Origin: Metellina segmentata
Lineage: Eukaryota > Arthropoda > Arachnida > Araneae > Tetragnathidae
Assembly (NCBI GenBank): GCA_947359465.1
Contig: OX375873.1
Location: forward strand, 95,715,478 to 95,779,477
Direction: 5' to 3'
Length of the DNA stretch: 64,000 bases
Of the stretch, positions 37,201 to 47,903 are shown piece after piece. Made by a program: the position numbers and the translations under genes. The notes beneath the pieces were generated by a model. It was not told the DNA's origin. It did not search any database and worked only from the letters and a program-made list of their open reading frames with translations. Position 1 is the first letter of the stretch. Each line of letters starts with the position of its first letter.

Positions 37201-40200
37201 CGATGTGCTAATAAATGAATTTACTTCTTATTTTCATTATGTATTTATGAAAAAGTTTAAAATATAATTACTAGGGTGAGTAATTTCCATTTCATAAGCA
37301 TGTTGAAGCTGCAGACACAACAAAATAAACACTATAATTTCAAAAAAAAAAAATTTAAATAAAAAAAAATTAGGAAATTTTTGAAAATGAAAGTGTTGGT
37401 GAATCAGGGAGGAGCCTGGCCCAGACAACACAAAATGGTGTTTCTTACCCATGAGCAGCAATGTGCTAAAAAATTGCTCATACACTCCCCTAACGACCAT
37501 TAAGAAGTAACAATATAATATGAAAAGAAAACAAAATCAAACTCGCGACAAAAGCTGGGAGACCGACAACACCAAGTCCAGTCATCATCAAATTTAACTC
37601 TTTCTTTCCTTTTTTATAAAAGCAAATACACTGCAAAGAGATTAAAGAAAAACATCCAAAGTTTTTTTCTTGCGGTCTGCATTCTATAATTTGTTTATGT
37701 ACTTAATCATAATACTAATATGTTTAAACGTAAATGCGCATATATTAACTGCTGAATTTTGTAAAAATCAGACAGCTTTTTTTGATAAATCTCATTTTTG
37801 TGTATAATTTTTTGAAAATAGACTTGAAAATTTTTTTTACATACTACTGTACTTATAAGATGAACTAATCTGTAAGAGTATTCCCATTTGGTCGAAAGTC
37901 GGGTATTACGTTGTATAATATGGTTTCTTCGTTTTATTAAAGTCCTTATTTTGTCCTAGAAAGTGCTTAGAAAGTCCTTATTTTTAGTTGGAAAAAAAGA
38001 GTGGGAACCCTGATACCTTTAATGAAAGCCGAGATAGAAAAAAAGCACTGAAGAATGCCAGTGATAACTTTAGTAATATCTTTTGCTTCACTGGAATCCT
38101 TTTTCAGGAAATCAAAATGAATGAATCTTGAAACAAACGAAGGTCGTTCAAATGAGTTCTCTCCCCAGAGATGAAAAAAACTTGCCATGGTTCCAAAGGC
38201 TGACGTCAAAATGACACGAGTGAGGGCGAAAAGTCTAAATTTTGATGTTTCTTCATTCCTTGGAATTACCGCAGAAGAATGAAGAATGGTGAAAAATACT
38301 ATCAAATTCCATTTTAAATGTTCTAGATTAAATTTTAAAATTCACCTTGACCCTAAAATTGCAAAAAATTTGCACTACCTGTGTGCCAAATCCCATTACT
38401 GTAAGTGCCATAGATTTGTCAAGACTTTGCAGGCAAGAAACAGACAGACAAAGACTTCCTTTTATAATAGCACAAACAATTCTGCGAGCTGACTCTTCTC
38501 TTTTAAAAACATAGGCATTAGTTTGGTCATAATTGGACTGTAAATAACCATTTTAATCATGAGTCTTAATGATTCAATATGTTTATCGGTCACTGAAAAA
38601 AAAGGTTGAACCCTCTTCTTCGATCAATTTTAACTGTTGTGAAAATTCAAAGCTGGTACTAGACGGAACTAACATCTATAAATTCAAGTATTCAAAAAAT
38701 TTATATAATGGGTTGTTTTTATGGGCCCCTATATATATATATTTCAACGCATTTTTGAGTCGTATCAAAATTTAACTTTAGGTACCAAATTTCATGTCTT
38801 TAAGTCTTACCGTTATGAGTACAGAAACTTGAAGAAATGGAGCTCCTAATGTTAAATTTGTAAACACTTTTTTGCATAACTTCTTAAATAATATCTACTA
38901 AGCCAGCACGGCATTGTCCATGACAATTCTTTTCGGGGGGCAACTGCTCGCTAACCCCCCTTGATTTCTACGAATTCATTCCAATTTGGTTTGCGAAGCA
39001 AGCCAAGTAAGAATTCGTAGCCTATTGGATAATAGCCACAATCAAATACAGCCAAATTCAAATTGCGAAGAGATCCAATCAGCGTGATTTTACAATCTCT
39101 TGCGAAAATATAAATATTTAATTAAAAATTTTTATTTTCATAAAATCAAATGTATTGGTATCGATTTTATGTAGTAAAATTTTCTGCAGATTTCAAATTC
39201 TTTGAAATTTTCAATCTTTTTAACGATCCCGTTTTTACAAACAAGAACTAAACAATTCCGCCAATAATTGTTTTATTCGTTTTGCTTCATTTCGCTGGAA
39301 TCGTGTGACGTCATTGTCGAATGCGCCCATATTCGTAATGCAAAAATAAAAAAATTAAAAAGCAGGAAATGGAATCTGATTTCTTGACCACGAAGGTCAA
39401 ATTCGTGTGGGAAAGAATAGTTAGTTGGAGTGTAGCATCCTTTACGTCAGTCGCCGAAGCGATATTTATCGCCAAACAAGATGGTGGCCAATCCAAGATG
39501 GCCACCAAAAAGCAAAATCCACACTGTGAACCTTTGCACACATTACGTAAATAGGAATAATTTTTTTTTTTTTTAATTTAAAAATGCAACAAATTTTACT
39601 TGCAAATACCAGGCATGAGAATCTTCCGCGTTTACGCGGCTTTCCGCTTTTTGTGTATTTTTTCATGTTTTTTCCCGCTTTTCAGTAATTTTCCTCGTTT
39701 TTCTAACGCGATTTTGACCTTTTTTAAGAATATGACGTCATTAGTGTTTCTAGCCAATAAGTATATTTCAAGCTTTGAAGCAAATCCTAGGGCAACGAAG
39801 AGATAGATACATCGTGAAAAACCTGTGTGAAGTCGACATCGCCACATCGGTTTCTCAATTTTCACGGTGGCGATGCATCGCGATATCGTGATTTTTTTCC
39901 CGATCTCACATAGCCATTCTTTAGCTAGCGCAGGTCTCGCGATCTCACACGGCCATCCCTTAGCTAGCGCACGTCTCGTGGTCATCGTGACATCGCGTTT
40001 TTTCCCGATCTCGCGGTTTTCCGGTGTCATGATGTTGCTAACGTAACGATTTGGATGCTTACTTAGCTCATGCGCGATATCTAAGTTGCCTAATTAGTAT
40101 TTCCAGTGGTAATTTTTTTTTAGCATCATTTGTGAAAATTTTGACTTATGAGAACCTTTTATAATAGTTAATTTTGCGATTTCTGCGCTGATTTTTTTTG

Positions 40201-43200
40201 GGGAATAAGGTGACAGTTCACACATATAAAGATTGAAAATTAAAGTTTCAATCTGGAAGGGAACGAATAATGCTACTCTACTTGCTGAATTTATCTAGGT
40301 CTTTATATTACATTTTTTAATTAGTTACTGTTTTTTTTCCTAAGAGTACTTAAGAACAAACTAATTTTGGAAAATCTGTGAATTTAATAGTCTGTTTTCA
40401 TTTCTTTTTTAATTAATGAGGAATTTCTCAAAACCATTTGTGTCCTGAAGCTGATTTTCGTTTCCAAATATATTTTTTAGCGAAATTGAAATTCAATATA
40501 CTTTAAAAATTTTAAAACAAAAATGATTTTGCGCATTTTAAGTTGAATCCTTTTTTGTTGTGAAGTTCTGTGGCTATCTAGGTCTTATATACCGTCATCA
40601 TTACTTAGAGGAATCAAATGTCTCTTTATTTCTATTTTATTTATGCTGAAGTTTTTCTTGAATTTAAGCTAACTTTGGAATCTCTACTTGAGCATATATG
40701 GTGTGTGGAACACACATACATCTCTAATATTATAAAAGGATGTGTTTGTTTGTTTTCTTGGACTCAAAGTCATGACGAATCAATGACACTTGCAGTAATG
40801 AGATTTGGCACACAGGTAGTCCGAATTTTTTCAATTTTAGGGTCGGCGGATTTTAAAATTCAATTTAGAACATTTTAAAATGAATTTAATAGTTTTTTCA
40901 CCATTCTTCCTTATTCCGTCGAATGAAGACATAAAAATTTAGACTTTTCGCCTTCACATCACCTTTACTTCAGCCTTTGGAACCATTTCAATGGTTTTTA
41001 TCTCCCGTCTAGAATGGGAGTGAACACATTCGAATGACCTTCGTAAGTTTCGAGATTCATTCATTTCGATTTCCTACGAAACGGATTCCAGTGAAGCAAA
41101 AGATATTACTAAAGTTATCACTGGTGTTCTTCTGTGCTTTTTTCTATTTCAGTGATCGGTAAAGGTGGAGTAAAAGTTTTAACTGATTTGAAATCTACGG
41201 AAAATTTTACACCAGATTAATAATTTACATCACGGCGTTTCCTGTGACAAACCAACACCACAGGCAACGCAGTGGCTAGTATATACTACATGGAAAATCT
41301 TGTTTTAAATCGTGTGTTTCTTTAATGTACAACGCATATCTTTATTTGTTATTTTTTTCTTACCATGATTTTTTATAGCTAGGTATAGTAGGAACAAGGT
41401 TGTGCTTTTAGTATGTTTAAAATGCATGGTTAACATCACAATGTATCGTAATGTTAGAATACCGATGTATCGCGATGTTTAAATTTGAACATCCCCAAGG
41501 TCTACTAGGGGGCTACGCCCCCTGCTCTCCAAACCCCGGGGATTGCAACACTATCCCATTTGGTTTGCTTCGCAAACCAACACTCCTTTCGCATATCCTA
41601 TTTAGTTTGCTTCGCTAACCAACCTTTCGCAGATTCAAATTTCCTGCGACGGCGAAACCTCCGCCCACTGCTCACTTCCGTTCATTCACGTCTCATCAAG
41701 GCTTCCATTCCTGTGAGCCTTGGTTTCATAAAAGCTGTTTGACGTTGGATCTCCGCGCGTCTGCGGGTGGAACACTTTGTACACTGTTGCAAAATTTTAC
41801 TTTTCATATAATCGGATTTCTTTATAAACCAATTTGAAAAATAATTGTACTGTCAGAAAGAGTACATTCTAAGTTTTCCTGCGATGTTTTCAAATTTTAA
41901 AACTAATAATAATTAGTTATAGATATGGCAGTTTCAAAAAAAAAGTAACGAAAATGTCTCGAATTTTAAATAAATACTATTGGGGAACCAAATTGAAATT
42001 TCTAAAAAAAAGTTGTTGTGCAAAAATTTACATTTAGAGGTACTCTAAAGGAAATGACGGCTGAAGACTGAAAATTTGTATGTCTTTTATTCACTCGCGT
42101 TAGAAATTTCGCTTTTTTTCGACATTAACACTTAATGCACCCTAAACTAATTAGCCGCTTCGGAAAAACAAATTTCATCTTGTTCCTTGTACAATTTTGA
42201 ACAAACCATATTAGTTTCGTAATTTTCCTATCTACTTTCTCGTGAAACCGTCTAAGAATAGAGCAAAAAAATTTCTCAATATTTTTACATTTTTCCGACA
42301 ATTTTTAAAAATTAAGAAGTTAAACCTGGACCTAATTGATGAAACAACGCAAAAAAAAAACGTTCATGTTTAGAGTAAATACCACACAGGAAAATTAGAT
42401 TTACAATTAAAATTTGTTCCATTGTATTTCGTCCATTGTCGGTTTTCTTTTTAATTAATCCTTTTTATATATCTCATATTTTAATATTGCTAAGTCAAAA
42501 TTCGCGAGGGGTAAACCCTATCAAAGCAAAATAAAAGTGCAACTTACTTGAAAGAATCAACAAAGAAATTCGAGAGCAAGAAACGGAGCAACCAGACACA
42601 ACTAATGTAAAAAAATATTAGAAAAATATGGCAGAAAAAGTATAGTAAGTAAGTATGGATAAAAGTACGAAAACTCGCAAAAAATGGAAAATTACCACAT
42701 TTGGCTTTTAATCGCCATAAGTTGTTTAGTATCGGATATAACATACCACCCGATTTCAAATCCGTTGAAATTCTTACTCAATCTTTATCTCTTCTAATCT
42801 AGGAGATGGAAAAAAGAACTACAGAACCCAGTTAAAAATTCTTTGTTTTGTTTGTCAGCTGAAATCGTTCCTCGTAAAATCAAACCGAAAAAATAAATTT
42901 AGAATCTATGGTTTTCATACTGTTGTAATTCTAATGAAAACAATAACAATTAAATTATGTCAATGAATTAATTTTAAAATGTTCTAGATTAAATTTTAAA
43001 ATTCGGGCGCGATTGAAAAATTGCAAAATTCAGACTACCTGTGTGCCAAATCGCATTATTGTTAGTGCCATGGATTCGTCAGAACAGTCCACACACACAA
43101 ACACTTTCTTTTATAATAGTAATACGGACATTTTATACCATGGTACTGTTAAATAGCCCTAAATCCTCCTAATATTTTGCTTCAAAAATGCAATCATAAT

Positions 43201-45534
43201 TATTTTGTTAATGTTTGAAAAAAATTATGAACTGGGTGGGGGGTGACTTTATACATATTTTGATGGTATTCAATTCAGAAGAACTTCTAGTATGGCCATG
43301 CGAAATTTCAGCTCAATCTTATAAGTAGTTTTTCAGAAACATTAAATTTTCCTCATTGCGATTTAAGGGTGCAACGAAAAGTTTAAGAAACGTGTGACAA
43401 ACCTCGGATAATAATAAGTTTTCATTTGCATAGTAAATATAATAATGCAATTTTCAAATTATTTGCACTTGTATAATAAATATAATAATTCTTGGATTAT
43501 TTTGAGATGATCCCTGAAATTGATACTAACTTTAGTATTGAATATCTCGGAATATAAAGTTAGTAAAGTCGTGAAATTTCATGTTTAGAAAAATTTAACA
43601 GTGCAGAATCTAATTATGGTATTAAAATGTGGTGTTTCCATTAGAAATTTCATTGTTTGTGCCAAATTTTGATATGAAGACGTCCTCTTATGCAATTTAT
43701 TTGAATTTCTAGAGGACATTATTCTCATTAAATTATATTTTTGAATTTAATTTGGTTGAATAGAGCTCGAAAAAAAGGAGGTGGTTCGGTTTGTTTTTTT
43801 GAGTGACTACCTAATCTGCAATACGGAATTGGGTTTTTATTATGACTTGTACAGGGTTCCCACGGTTCTTAGAAAGTGCTTATTTTGACCTTCCATTTCT
43901 AAAAGAACTTAGAAATACTTGATATTTTTGTCAATACTCCTTAGACAGAGTGCTTATTTTCCTTTGAAAACAAAATTCAGTTTTCAACTGGCGAATTTTT
44001 TTCACTTCTTGGGGGCTTCGCCTATGCTTGCAAACCCCCGTTCATTGCTACGCAATCCCATTTGGTTTGCATCGCAAACCAACACTCCTTTTGCAAGCGT
44101 CTTTCAGGGCCATGACGTCACAGCGTGTTTCACAAGGTCAGCTAGAACGATGAAAAATTTGTACACCATCTCAAAATTATACTTTTCATCGCATCAAACT
44201 TATTTATGAACCAATTTTAAAAATAGTTATGCCATACAAAAGAGTGCATTCTGAGCTATAGATATGACAGTTTTAGTTTTGTATCGGAAATTACGATCTT
44301 AACATTCCGAAATTTGTGTGACCAACTTTTAATTGCATCTAATTTATTTATTAACCAATTTCAAAAATAACTACCATAAAAAAAGAGTACATTCTAAGGT
44401 TTCCTGTGATGCTTTCAAATTTAAAAACTAATTAATAAGCTACAAATATGACAGTTTTAACAAAAAAGTAACGAAAACTTCCCGTAATAATATTACCACG
44501 AACCAAATTGAAATTTTTAAAAATAACTCGGCGTGGTGCAAAAATTTAAGTCGATAGGTACTCTAAAAAAACTCATGGCTGAAGAGTGAAAATTGGTACG
44601 TGTTTTGCTCACTTGCTTTAGAAATTTCGCTTCTTTTTTTTTTCGACTTTGACACTTAGCGCACCCTAAACTAAAAGCCGCATCAGAAAAAAAAAATCTT
44701 CTCCTTCTTGTTCCCTGTACAATTTTGAACAAAACATATGTTAATTTCATAAATTTTTGATGAGTACTTCTCGGGAGACTGTCTGAGAACCGAGCGAAAA
44801 AAGCGAGTTTTCAATCCTACGGACGGCTGCGGGAGTAACTTTGTTTTTTTGGCAAGCGTTATTGTTTTTCCTTTTTTATGATAGTAAAATTTGGCACACA
44901 GGTAGTCTTTTTTTATTTTTATTTTTTTTTTATTTTGTGTTCAGTCCGAATTTTCAAATTTAATCCAGAACATTTTTTTATGAATGTATTAGTCTTTTAT
45001 CTCCCTTGAACCAACGTTTTCGACCTTTTTGGAATTGTCACGGGCAACGCCGTGCTGGCCAAGTAGTGGCTTGTTAATGATAAAAAGTAATTTTAATTAA
45101 GTTATGTTTTTTAATAGTAAATTATTTTCTTTTAGGTGAAACCAAAAAATCCTTTAGACAATCTGGACTTTGAAAGTGCTGAATTTAAAGGACATGTCAA
45201 AGCATTGGCACATCTCTTGGGTGTCACCCCACATCCTGATCATTTAGAAACACTTAGTGCTTGCTGTACTGTGATTCAAAAATCTTTTTCAAAAGAAGCT
45301 CTTGAAAAAAAGCAGAGCCAGAAAAAAGCTGGGAAACCATTTTCAGTGATGGAAATGCCCCTTGGATTTGAAACAAAAGATCCTGTTCTTGACAGAGCTG
45401 CAAAGATATTGAGGTTGTGTTTTATCCATGATTTGCGAGACCTCCAAACGAAAATCAACGAAATTATTGTTTCAGTTCAGAATATTACAGCAAACCCAAA
45501 GACAGATACAAGACTTGGGAAAGTTGGCAGATAA
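33873..45534 (+). CDS. RTRAF: RTRAF homologue (two coding exons)
   Basis: RTRAF (C14orf166, hCLE) is a component of the tRNA-splicing ligase complex and of RNA transport granules, and associates with RNA polymerase II. Exon 1 (33873-34217) encodes residues 1-115, from MAYRRKLEALGYPK through TEFRTLVVWLEDQVIRHY and WLLGLGVRLEYGDN; exon 2 (45136-45534) encodes 116-247, ending ELQ-type LQTKINEIIVSVQN and DPKTD-like NPKTDTRLGKVGR. The total of 247 residues matches the animal family (about 244), and the C-terminal RLGKVGR is the family hallmark. The donor CAG/GTGAGT and acceptor TTTTAG are in phase 0. AATAAA lies 52 bases after the stop. The 10.9-kb intron is packed with transposons. Confidence 0.96.
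34218..36261. other. RTRAF intron, first part
   Basis: Mostly AT-rich. A short inverted pair CGGACCA / TGGTCCG lies at about 34805-34837. 34960-35320 holds overlapping open frames I cannot assign (for example LFQSRYRYQREGARLLDHM in one frame), preceded by an acceptor-like TTGGCAG. 35380-35740 holds a tRNA-like block on the minus strand (separate entry). Confidence 0.35.
35440..35560 (-). repeat. tRNA-like SINE head (minus strand)
   Basis: On the minus strand CATAGTGCTTGTCTGCCACC followed by GGTCCTGGGTTCGAAATC looks like pol III A- and B-box sequence (the B box GGTTCGAAATC is nearly canonical). The body upstream and downstream is not similar to the main SINE of this window, so it is a different tRNA-derived repeat or a decayed tRNA. 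Confidence 0.4.
36671..38012. mobile_element. hAT-like element inserted in Helitron
   Basis: The ends are CAGGGTTTCCACGGGTGC and, from the right, CAGGGTTCCCACTC. AAGTGCTTATTTT and AAGTCCTTATTTT words recur just inside both ends, a typical transposase-binding arrangement for hAT elements. ATACC flanks both sides; an 8-base duplication, expected for hAT, is not clean. No transposase frame is seen. A SINE fragment at 36838-36985 is nested inside. A left end of the same family is at 43856. Confidence 0.6.
36838..36985 (+). repeat. tRNA-SINE internal fragment
   Basis: Matches the body of the window's main SINE from TCTGTTGTGGCCGAAAGTCC to CTGACCGTGGTTCAAAATCA. Both the tRNA head and the tail are missing. 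Confidence 0.8.
38890..39320 (-). mobile_element. Helitron-related fragment
   Basis: On the minus strand GGACAATGCCGTGCTGGCTTAGTAG resembles the terminal GGGCAACGCCGTGCTGGCC-AAGTAGT sequence at 45037. GGGGGGCAACTGCTCGCTAACCCCCC and TTTGGTTTGCGAAGCAAGCC hairpins follow, as in the hairpin family. 39120-39310 matches the body also seen at 36350-36560. Confidence 0.5.
39790..40035. repeat. CpG-rich block with 39-base tandem pair
   Basis: 39902-39940 and 39941-39979 are two copies of a unit GATCTCACAYRGCCATYCYT plus TAGCTAGCGCACGTCTCG. Around them CATCGCGATATCG and GACATCGC-type words recur on both strands. A related ATGTATCGCGATGTTT is at 41464. The block is much richer in CpG than its surroundings. 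Confidence 0.5.
40721..41279 (+). mobile_element. Compact complete Helitron (559 bases)
   Basis: Starts TCTCTAATATTATAAAAGGA after host A and ends CAACGCAGTGGCTAG at 41279 before host T. This is exactly the Helitron insertion rule (A|TC...CTAG|T). The interior has GGCACACAGGTAGTCCG and CAGTGAAGCAAAAGATATTA, shared with the copies at 36262-38478, 42700-43123 and 47921-49799. No coding capacity, so it is non-autonomous. Confidence 0.8.
41505..42510 (-). mobile_element. Helitron hairpin family, copy C
   Basis: On the minus strand it ends in hairpin GGGGGCGTAGCCCC then CTAG at 41508-41505, before host T. TTTGGTTTGCTTCGCAAACC and a second TTTGCTTCGCTAACC hairpin follow within 140 bases. It has one internal 185-base unit (41800-41960) and then follows copy A, including a shared extension to about 42510 (CCTAATTGATGAAACAACGC). 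The 5' end is uncertain. Confidence 0.65.
42700..43123 (-). mobile_element. Helitron fragment, TATTATAAAAG family
   Basis: The 5' part on the minus strand begins about 43123 with TTACTATTATAAAAGAAAGT and continues through GGCACACAGGTAGTCTG. The 3' terminus is not present. It is diverged relative to the copy at 40721. Confidence 0.55.
43856..44000 (+). mobile_element. hAT-like left end fragment
   Basis: Begins CAGGGTTCCCACGGTTCTT and carries AGAAAGTGCTTATTTT, as at 36671. Similarity stops at about 44000 where the Helitron hairpin sequence begins, so the right end was lost. Confidence 0.55.
44010..44865 (-). mobile_element. Helitron hairpin family, copy D
   Basis: The terminal hairpin is decayed (TTGGGGGCTTCGCCTATGC). 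GATTGCTACGCAATCC and TTTGGTTTGCATCGCAAACC hairpins are intact. Two internal 185-base units (44170-44480) are followed by the GCACCCTAAACTAAAAGCCGC region shared with copies A and C. Confidence 0.6.
44875..45067 (+). mobile_element. Helitron 3' fragment
   Basis: Contains TTTGGCACACAGGTAGTC and ends with the hairpin CACGGGCAACGCCGTG followed by CTGGCCAAGTAGT, a Helitron-like terminus only 70 bases before RTRAF exon 2. Confidence 0.5.
45136..45534 (+). CDS. RTRAF: RTRAF coding exon 2 (terminal)
   Basis: Begins with GTG (Val116) straight after the acceptor TTCTTTTAG and runs to TAA at 45532-45534. It encodes the C-terminal half with NPLDNLDFESAEFK and the conserved GFETKDPVLDRAAKILRL segment. 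Confidence 0.95.
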   Translation: MKPKNPLDNLDFESAEFKGHVKALAHLLGVTPHPDHLETLSACCTVIQKSFSKEALEKKQSQKKAGKPFSVMEMPLGFETKDPVLDRAAKILRLCFIHDLRDLQTKINEIIVSVQNITANPKTDTRLGKVGR

Positions 45535-45585
45535 ACATTTCAATAAGTCAAAATGCATTTTTGAAGTTGAGTGTTTGAGTGATGA

Positions 45586-45591
45586 AATAAA
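45586..45591 (+). terminator. RTRAF poly(A) signal
   Basis: Canonical AATAAA 52 bases downstream of the RTRAF stop, followed by a GT-rich stretch (GTAGTGTAGATTGTGTG) suited to cleavage and polyadenylation. Confidence 0.7.
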
Positions 45592-46209
45592 TATGTTTTA
45601 AAGTAGTGTAGATTGTGTGTTTTTTTCCCCAAAAAAAATTATTGTAGTTCCTTTTCAGAGGTAAATATCAACTTGTATGCCATCAAACTGTCCAGTTTCT
45701 ATCAAAATAACAATTCCGGTTTTGTAAAAAATATTTTCTGAAATTTCAAATAACTTCAGTAGCATTTCTATTGCTTCTTAGAGCCTTGCAATATTGGAAA
45801 TCCAAGAAGTTTAATTGCAGCATGGGAATCATTTATCAAATATTTTCTGTATTAGCTTGTGCATAACCAGATGACATATTCTTTATTATACAAGGAGACG
45901 ATGTAAGGGAATTAATAACTATGTATTGCAATATATATACACACACACAAGCTAATACAGAAAAAAATTGACAGTAGTAAAGTTTTAGAAAGCTATTTTA
46001 GTTTTCCATCTTTAGTAGATTGGAATAGAAATAAGAACTTTTAGAGATAATAAATATATTTTCTTTCCCCCAAATGGATGATGATTAAAATGCAACCTCT
46101 TTTGGCAGACGCCTTAGATGTCTCATTACCTTTATTTGAGATTTCAAGGAAAACAATCCTGAATTTTTACGCGTGACCATTTTTTTTTCCAAGCTTAATG
46201 GTACTAAAG
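45592..46209. other. Intergenic AT-rich DNA
   Basis: Downstream of RTRAF. A short ACACACACACAA run lies at 45940-45951. No gene or recognised repeat. Confidence 0.4.
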
Positions 46210-46752
46210 CAGGCCTCGAAATAGATTTTTTAATACAGGTGCACCTAAGTTTTTAAATTAGGTGCACAGATTATATTTTAGGTGCATATTTAAAAAAAAC
46301 GTAATATAAGAACATTCATGTAATGTAAACTACTTTATTAGTTGGGTATGTTTGGATAGATAGTAAATAAAAATATTTATAAATTTTTTAAGCTGTGAAA
46401 TTATTACTTACAAGTATTTAGTCATCATCAGACATTGGTGGACAATCAGAAACGTCTACGTTTTTGGCAGATCTTTACCCATAAGTTTTAGAGTCCACCC
46501 TTCTTTTTGTATTTTTCCTTCATTGCAACATAACATTTTCTGGATTAAAGTTTTCGCATAGTGTGTATTTAGGAATTTTAATTACGTTCCTTTAGAGCGA
46601 AAGAGGTCGATACTAATATTTTGTTCAGACATCAAAATAACATAAAATATGCTTCCCCGATTTTTTTACGATAGGTGCACTGCGTGCACCTAGAGGGAAA
46701 AAATTAGGTGCACAATTTTATTTTCAGGTGCACCCGGGTATTTCGAGCCCTG
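46210..46752. mobile_element. hAT MITE with AGGTGCAC subterminal repeats
   Basis: Perfect 8-base target duplication TACTAAAG at 46202-46209 and 46753-46760. The ends are CAGGCCTCGAAAT and, from the right, CAGGGCTCGAAAT. AGGTGCAC occurs repeatedly inside both ends (for example AATACAGGTGCACCTAAG, AATTAGGTGCACAG, GATAGGTGCACTGCGTGCACC, TTCAGGTGCACCCGG), which is the pattern of hAT transposase-binding sites. 543 bases with no transposase, so non-autonomous. Confidence 0.88.
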
Positions 46753-47027
46753 TACTAAAGTTAATGTGCTATTTTTGTACCTATCCAAATTCAATGAATA
46801 CTCAAAGTGTCCGTTGTTTGTTATGTTTCTTGTTGAATCACTGAGACAAATCATCCATAGTGCCGTAGAGCTTTTCAACCGTTTCCTTGAACATTTGAGG
46901 TTCTGTCAAATCCATAAGTTCGATGGATGGTTGTGTTTTTTATGGCGCAACGGCTCAATCTGACCAAGCATTGCTTTTCCCAAAAAAAAACCTCTTGTAT
47001 GGGTAAATGATAAACCCAAGGAAAGTT

Positions 47028-47172
47028 GCTCAGGTGTTGCTTCGTCATCTGACCGTGGTTCAAAATTACGAGGTGTTGTCCTCAGATCTTTCCCTTAAGG
47101 GACTGATCCCGGACCGTCGTCAATTGCCCGTTGTGTTGCTCTAGTACGACGTTAACAAAAAAATTACCAATT
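47028..47172 (+). mobile_element. tRNA-SINE, 5'-truncated copy
   Basis: Flanked by a perfect 14-base duplication ACCCAAGGAAAGTT (47014-47027 and 47173-47186). Only the 3' part of the SINE is present, from GCTCAGGTGTTGCTTCGTC to the ACGTTAAC...ATTACCAATT tail. 5' truncation plus target duplication indicates LINE-type target-primed insertion. Confidence 0.9.
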
Positions 47173-47393
47173 ACCCAAGGAAAGTTTACATACACAGAAA
47201 AAAAATAGAGAAGATATTTACAGGAATTAAATCTGCAGCTGCTGCGCAGGTAAAATTTCTGATGAACCTAATCTTGGGTATTTAATTAACGTCAGACCAT
47301 TGGCTGTGGTATGGCATATGCGATTGTTCGAGACCGAAAATAAGATATCTTGCTTTTGTCTTAGACTATCCACTGCGTGGCTAGCCGAGGCTA

Positions 47394-47903
47394 GAGTGCC
47401 TATATAATAAGAGTGTCGACAAGAGAACCAATGCGCATGTGCGGCAGCCATTTTTCTACCAGAATCTTCTCAAAGAAGGTTGCTGGCCGAATTAATATAT
47501 CATTTCAGGGAGAACAAAAAGCATATGTTTGTTATAATATGAATACATTCGGTATAAATGAATCATATAAACGCTCAATTACATGCGTAATGATGAGATG
47601 GATTGCACAATGAGCCAACTTAGATTGCGGGAAACACCACGTTCAAAAAAAGCTATTTACTTAAAAAAATCTTCAAATTTATACCAACAAAACACTAAAA
47701 TAATAATAAATAAACATTCTAGAACACGAATAAGCTATATTTTCTTTTTTATTTAATGTACACACGTTTTTCTCGAACACACAAAAAGTTCCCATGTTTA
47801 GTCTACGCGAGCTAGGAAAAAACCGCCTCTGGCGTTAGGAAAGGTCTCTAAGCCAATCAGAAAGTGTTTCCCGTATGTCGCTACTCTTATTATATAGGCA
47901 CTC
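47394..47903. mobile_element. MITE with TA target site
   Basis: Perfect 21-base terminal inverted repeats, beginning GAGTGCCTATATAATAAGAG, are flanked by TA at 47392-47393 and 47904-47905. Length 510 bases with no transposase. The TA target suggests Tc1/mariner mobilisation; the autonomous partner is not in the window. Confidence 0.8.

Larger units (their letters stand above)
36262..38478 (-). mobile_element. Helitron of the TATTATAAAAGG family, interrupted
   Basis: On the minus strand the element starts about 38478 (GCTATTATAAAAGGAAGTC) and ends GGCTAGCCACACTGTGGCTAA at 36262 before host T (CTAA|T, valid CTRR). It aligns along its length with the compact copy at 40721-41279, including the pieces around GGCACACAGGTAG and CAGTGATAACTTTAG. 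It is split by a hAT-like insertion at 36671-38012. The 5' TC dinucleotide is mutated. Confidence 0.65.

Noticed and set aside
39630..40030. 132-codon minus frame with lysine-rich stretches
   Set aside because: Lies in the CpG-rich tandem repeat block; the repeated ALAKGWPCEIAR/ALAKEWLCEIGK segments come from the 39-base DNA repeat, not from a protein family.
27745..44865. CRISPR-like or bacterial repeat array suggested by regularly recurring hairpins
   Set aside because: Spacing is irregular and the copies are dispersed Helitrons with CTAG|T ends in a eukaryotic gene context.
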